This document shows positions 63,717 through 64,000 of a stretch of 64,000 bases of DNA, one piece after another (the first letter of the stretch is position 1; each line of letters begins with the position of its first letter). The DNA lies in contig OX388312.1 in the NCBI GenBank assembly GCA_947579605.1, forward strand, positions 26,869,313 to 26,933,312. The letters run 5' to 3'. A program made the position numbers and the translations under genes. The DNA is from Athripsodes cinereus (lineage: Eukaryota > Arthropoda > Insecta > Trichoptera > Leptoceridae). Under the pieces are notes generated by a model, which worked only from the letters and a program-made list of their open reading frames with translations, did no database searches and was not told the origin of the DNA.

Positions 63717-64000
63717 GATAAAATCATTTAATAAATACTTAGCATTTTCACCTTCAGAAGCATATACTGGTTAAATGGCTGCATAATGATAGACATCATC
63801 TAACTAAGGATATCCTCACAATTACACATCCATGAAAATATGCTGTTAACTGTAATATTTTACATTAAAGGGAAAATAAAACAGACTCGTAATTATAATA
63901 TAAAACTATTTAATAAAAACAGTAAAATAAATATAAGAAATATGTAGTGTAACATTCGACAGTGGACCGGTGTCAGAACCGTGGAGGAGCTGTTTCGCGC
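63717..64000. other. window end, nothing recognised
   Basis: AT-rich, with the last ~40 bp (GTGGACCGGTGTCAGAACCGTGGAGGAGCTG) abruptly GC-richer, suggesting another feature begins at the window edge. Confidence 0.45.

Noticed and set aside
1..64000. CRISPR array, operons, bacterial promoters or ribosome-binding sites
   Set aside because: No regularly spaced direct repeats, no gene clusters, and the element content is eukaryotic.

Overview
This is a eukaryotic, very AT-rich window with no bacterial-style gene order and no host gene I can defend. The density and types of retroelement point to an arthropod, most likely an insect: RTE-like LINE stubs ending in short tandem tails, CR1/Jockey-like LINEs with AATAAA-type tails, tRNA-derived SINEs, and TA-flanked and 8-bp-TSD MITEs. 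Recurrent 'taggtaggtac' motifs would fit a lepidopteran (or another insect), but that is inference only.

Layout. 1-13 kb: three copies of one RTE-like family (A), one with a perfect 14-bp target-site duplication (TSD); a 691-bp TA-flanked MITE; an odd three-arm palindrome near 7.8 kb; and a SINE nested in a LINE tail. 13-30 kb: scattered 3' stubs of RTE-like families B, C and D, SINEs A and B, many copies of a ~250-bp repeat (E), LINE 3' tails (G, H, I, K), and a foldback MITE at 22.1 kb. 30-50 kb: a broken Jockey/CR1-like LINE (31.6-32.7 kb), a 178-bp TA-flanked MITE, two copies of a ~332-bp MITE with different perfect 8-bp TSDs, and clustered family B stubs. 50.8-52.4 kb: the C-terminal GIY-YIG end of a Penelope-like element, a 200-N assembly gap, then the PBS and LTR of a gypsy-like LTR retrotransposon. 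53.5-54.1 kb: a family D stub inserted inside an E repeat with a 10-bp TSD. 54.79-61.93 kb: a Tigger/pogo-like DNA transposon bounded by TIRs and TA, which now contains an R1-like LINE remnant and a near-intact CR1/Jockey-type LINE (K). K has ORF1 with a PHD finger, coiled coil and FP/RRM-like domain, and ORF2 with endonuclease and reverse transcriptase. 62-64 kb: a family D stub and a longer family B-like stub.

Most of the coding-like sequence belongs to mobile elements. Only LINE K looks close to functional. Its two ORFs would supply an RNA-binding protein and an endonuclease/reverse transcriptase for target-primed reverse transcription. Families A-D lack most of their ORF and have been immobile since insertion. 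The nesting gives a relative chronology: E before D, SINE A before LINE G, LINE K before SINE B, and Tigger before its contained LINEs.
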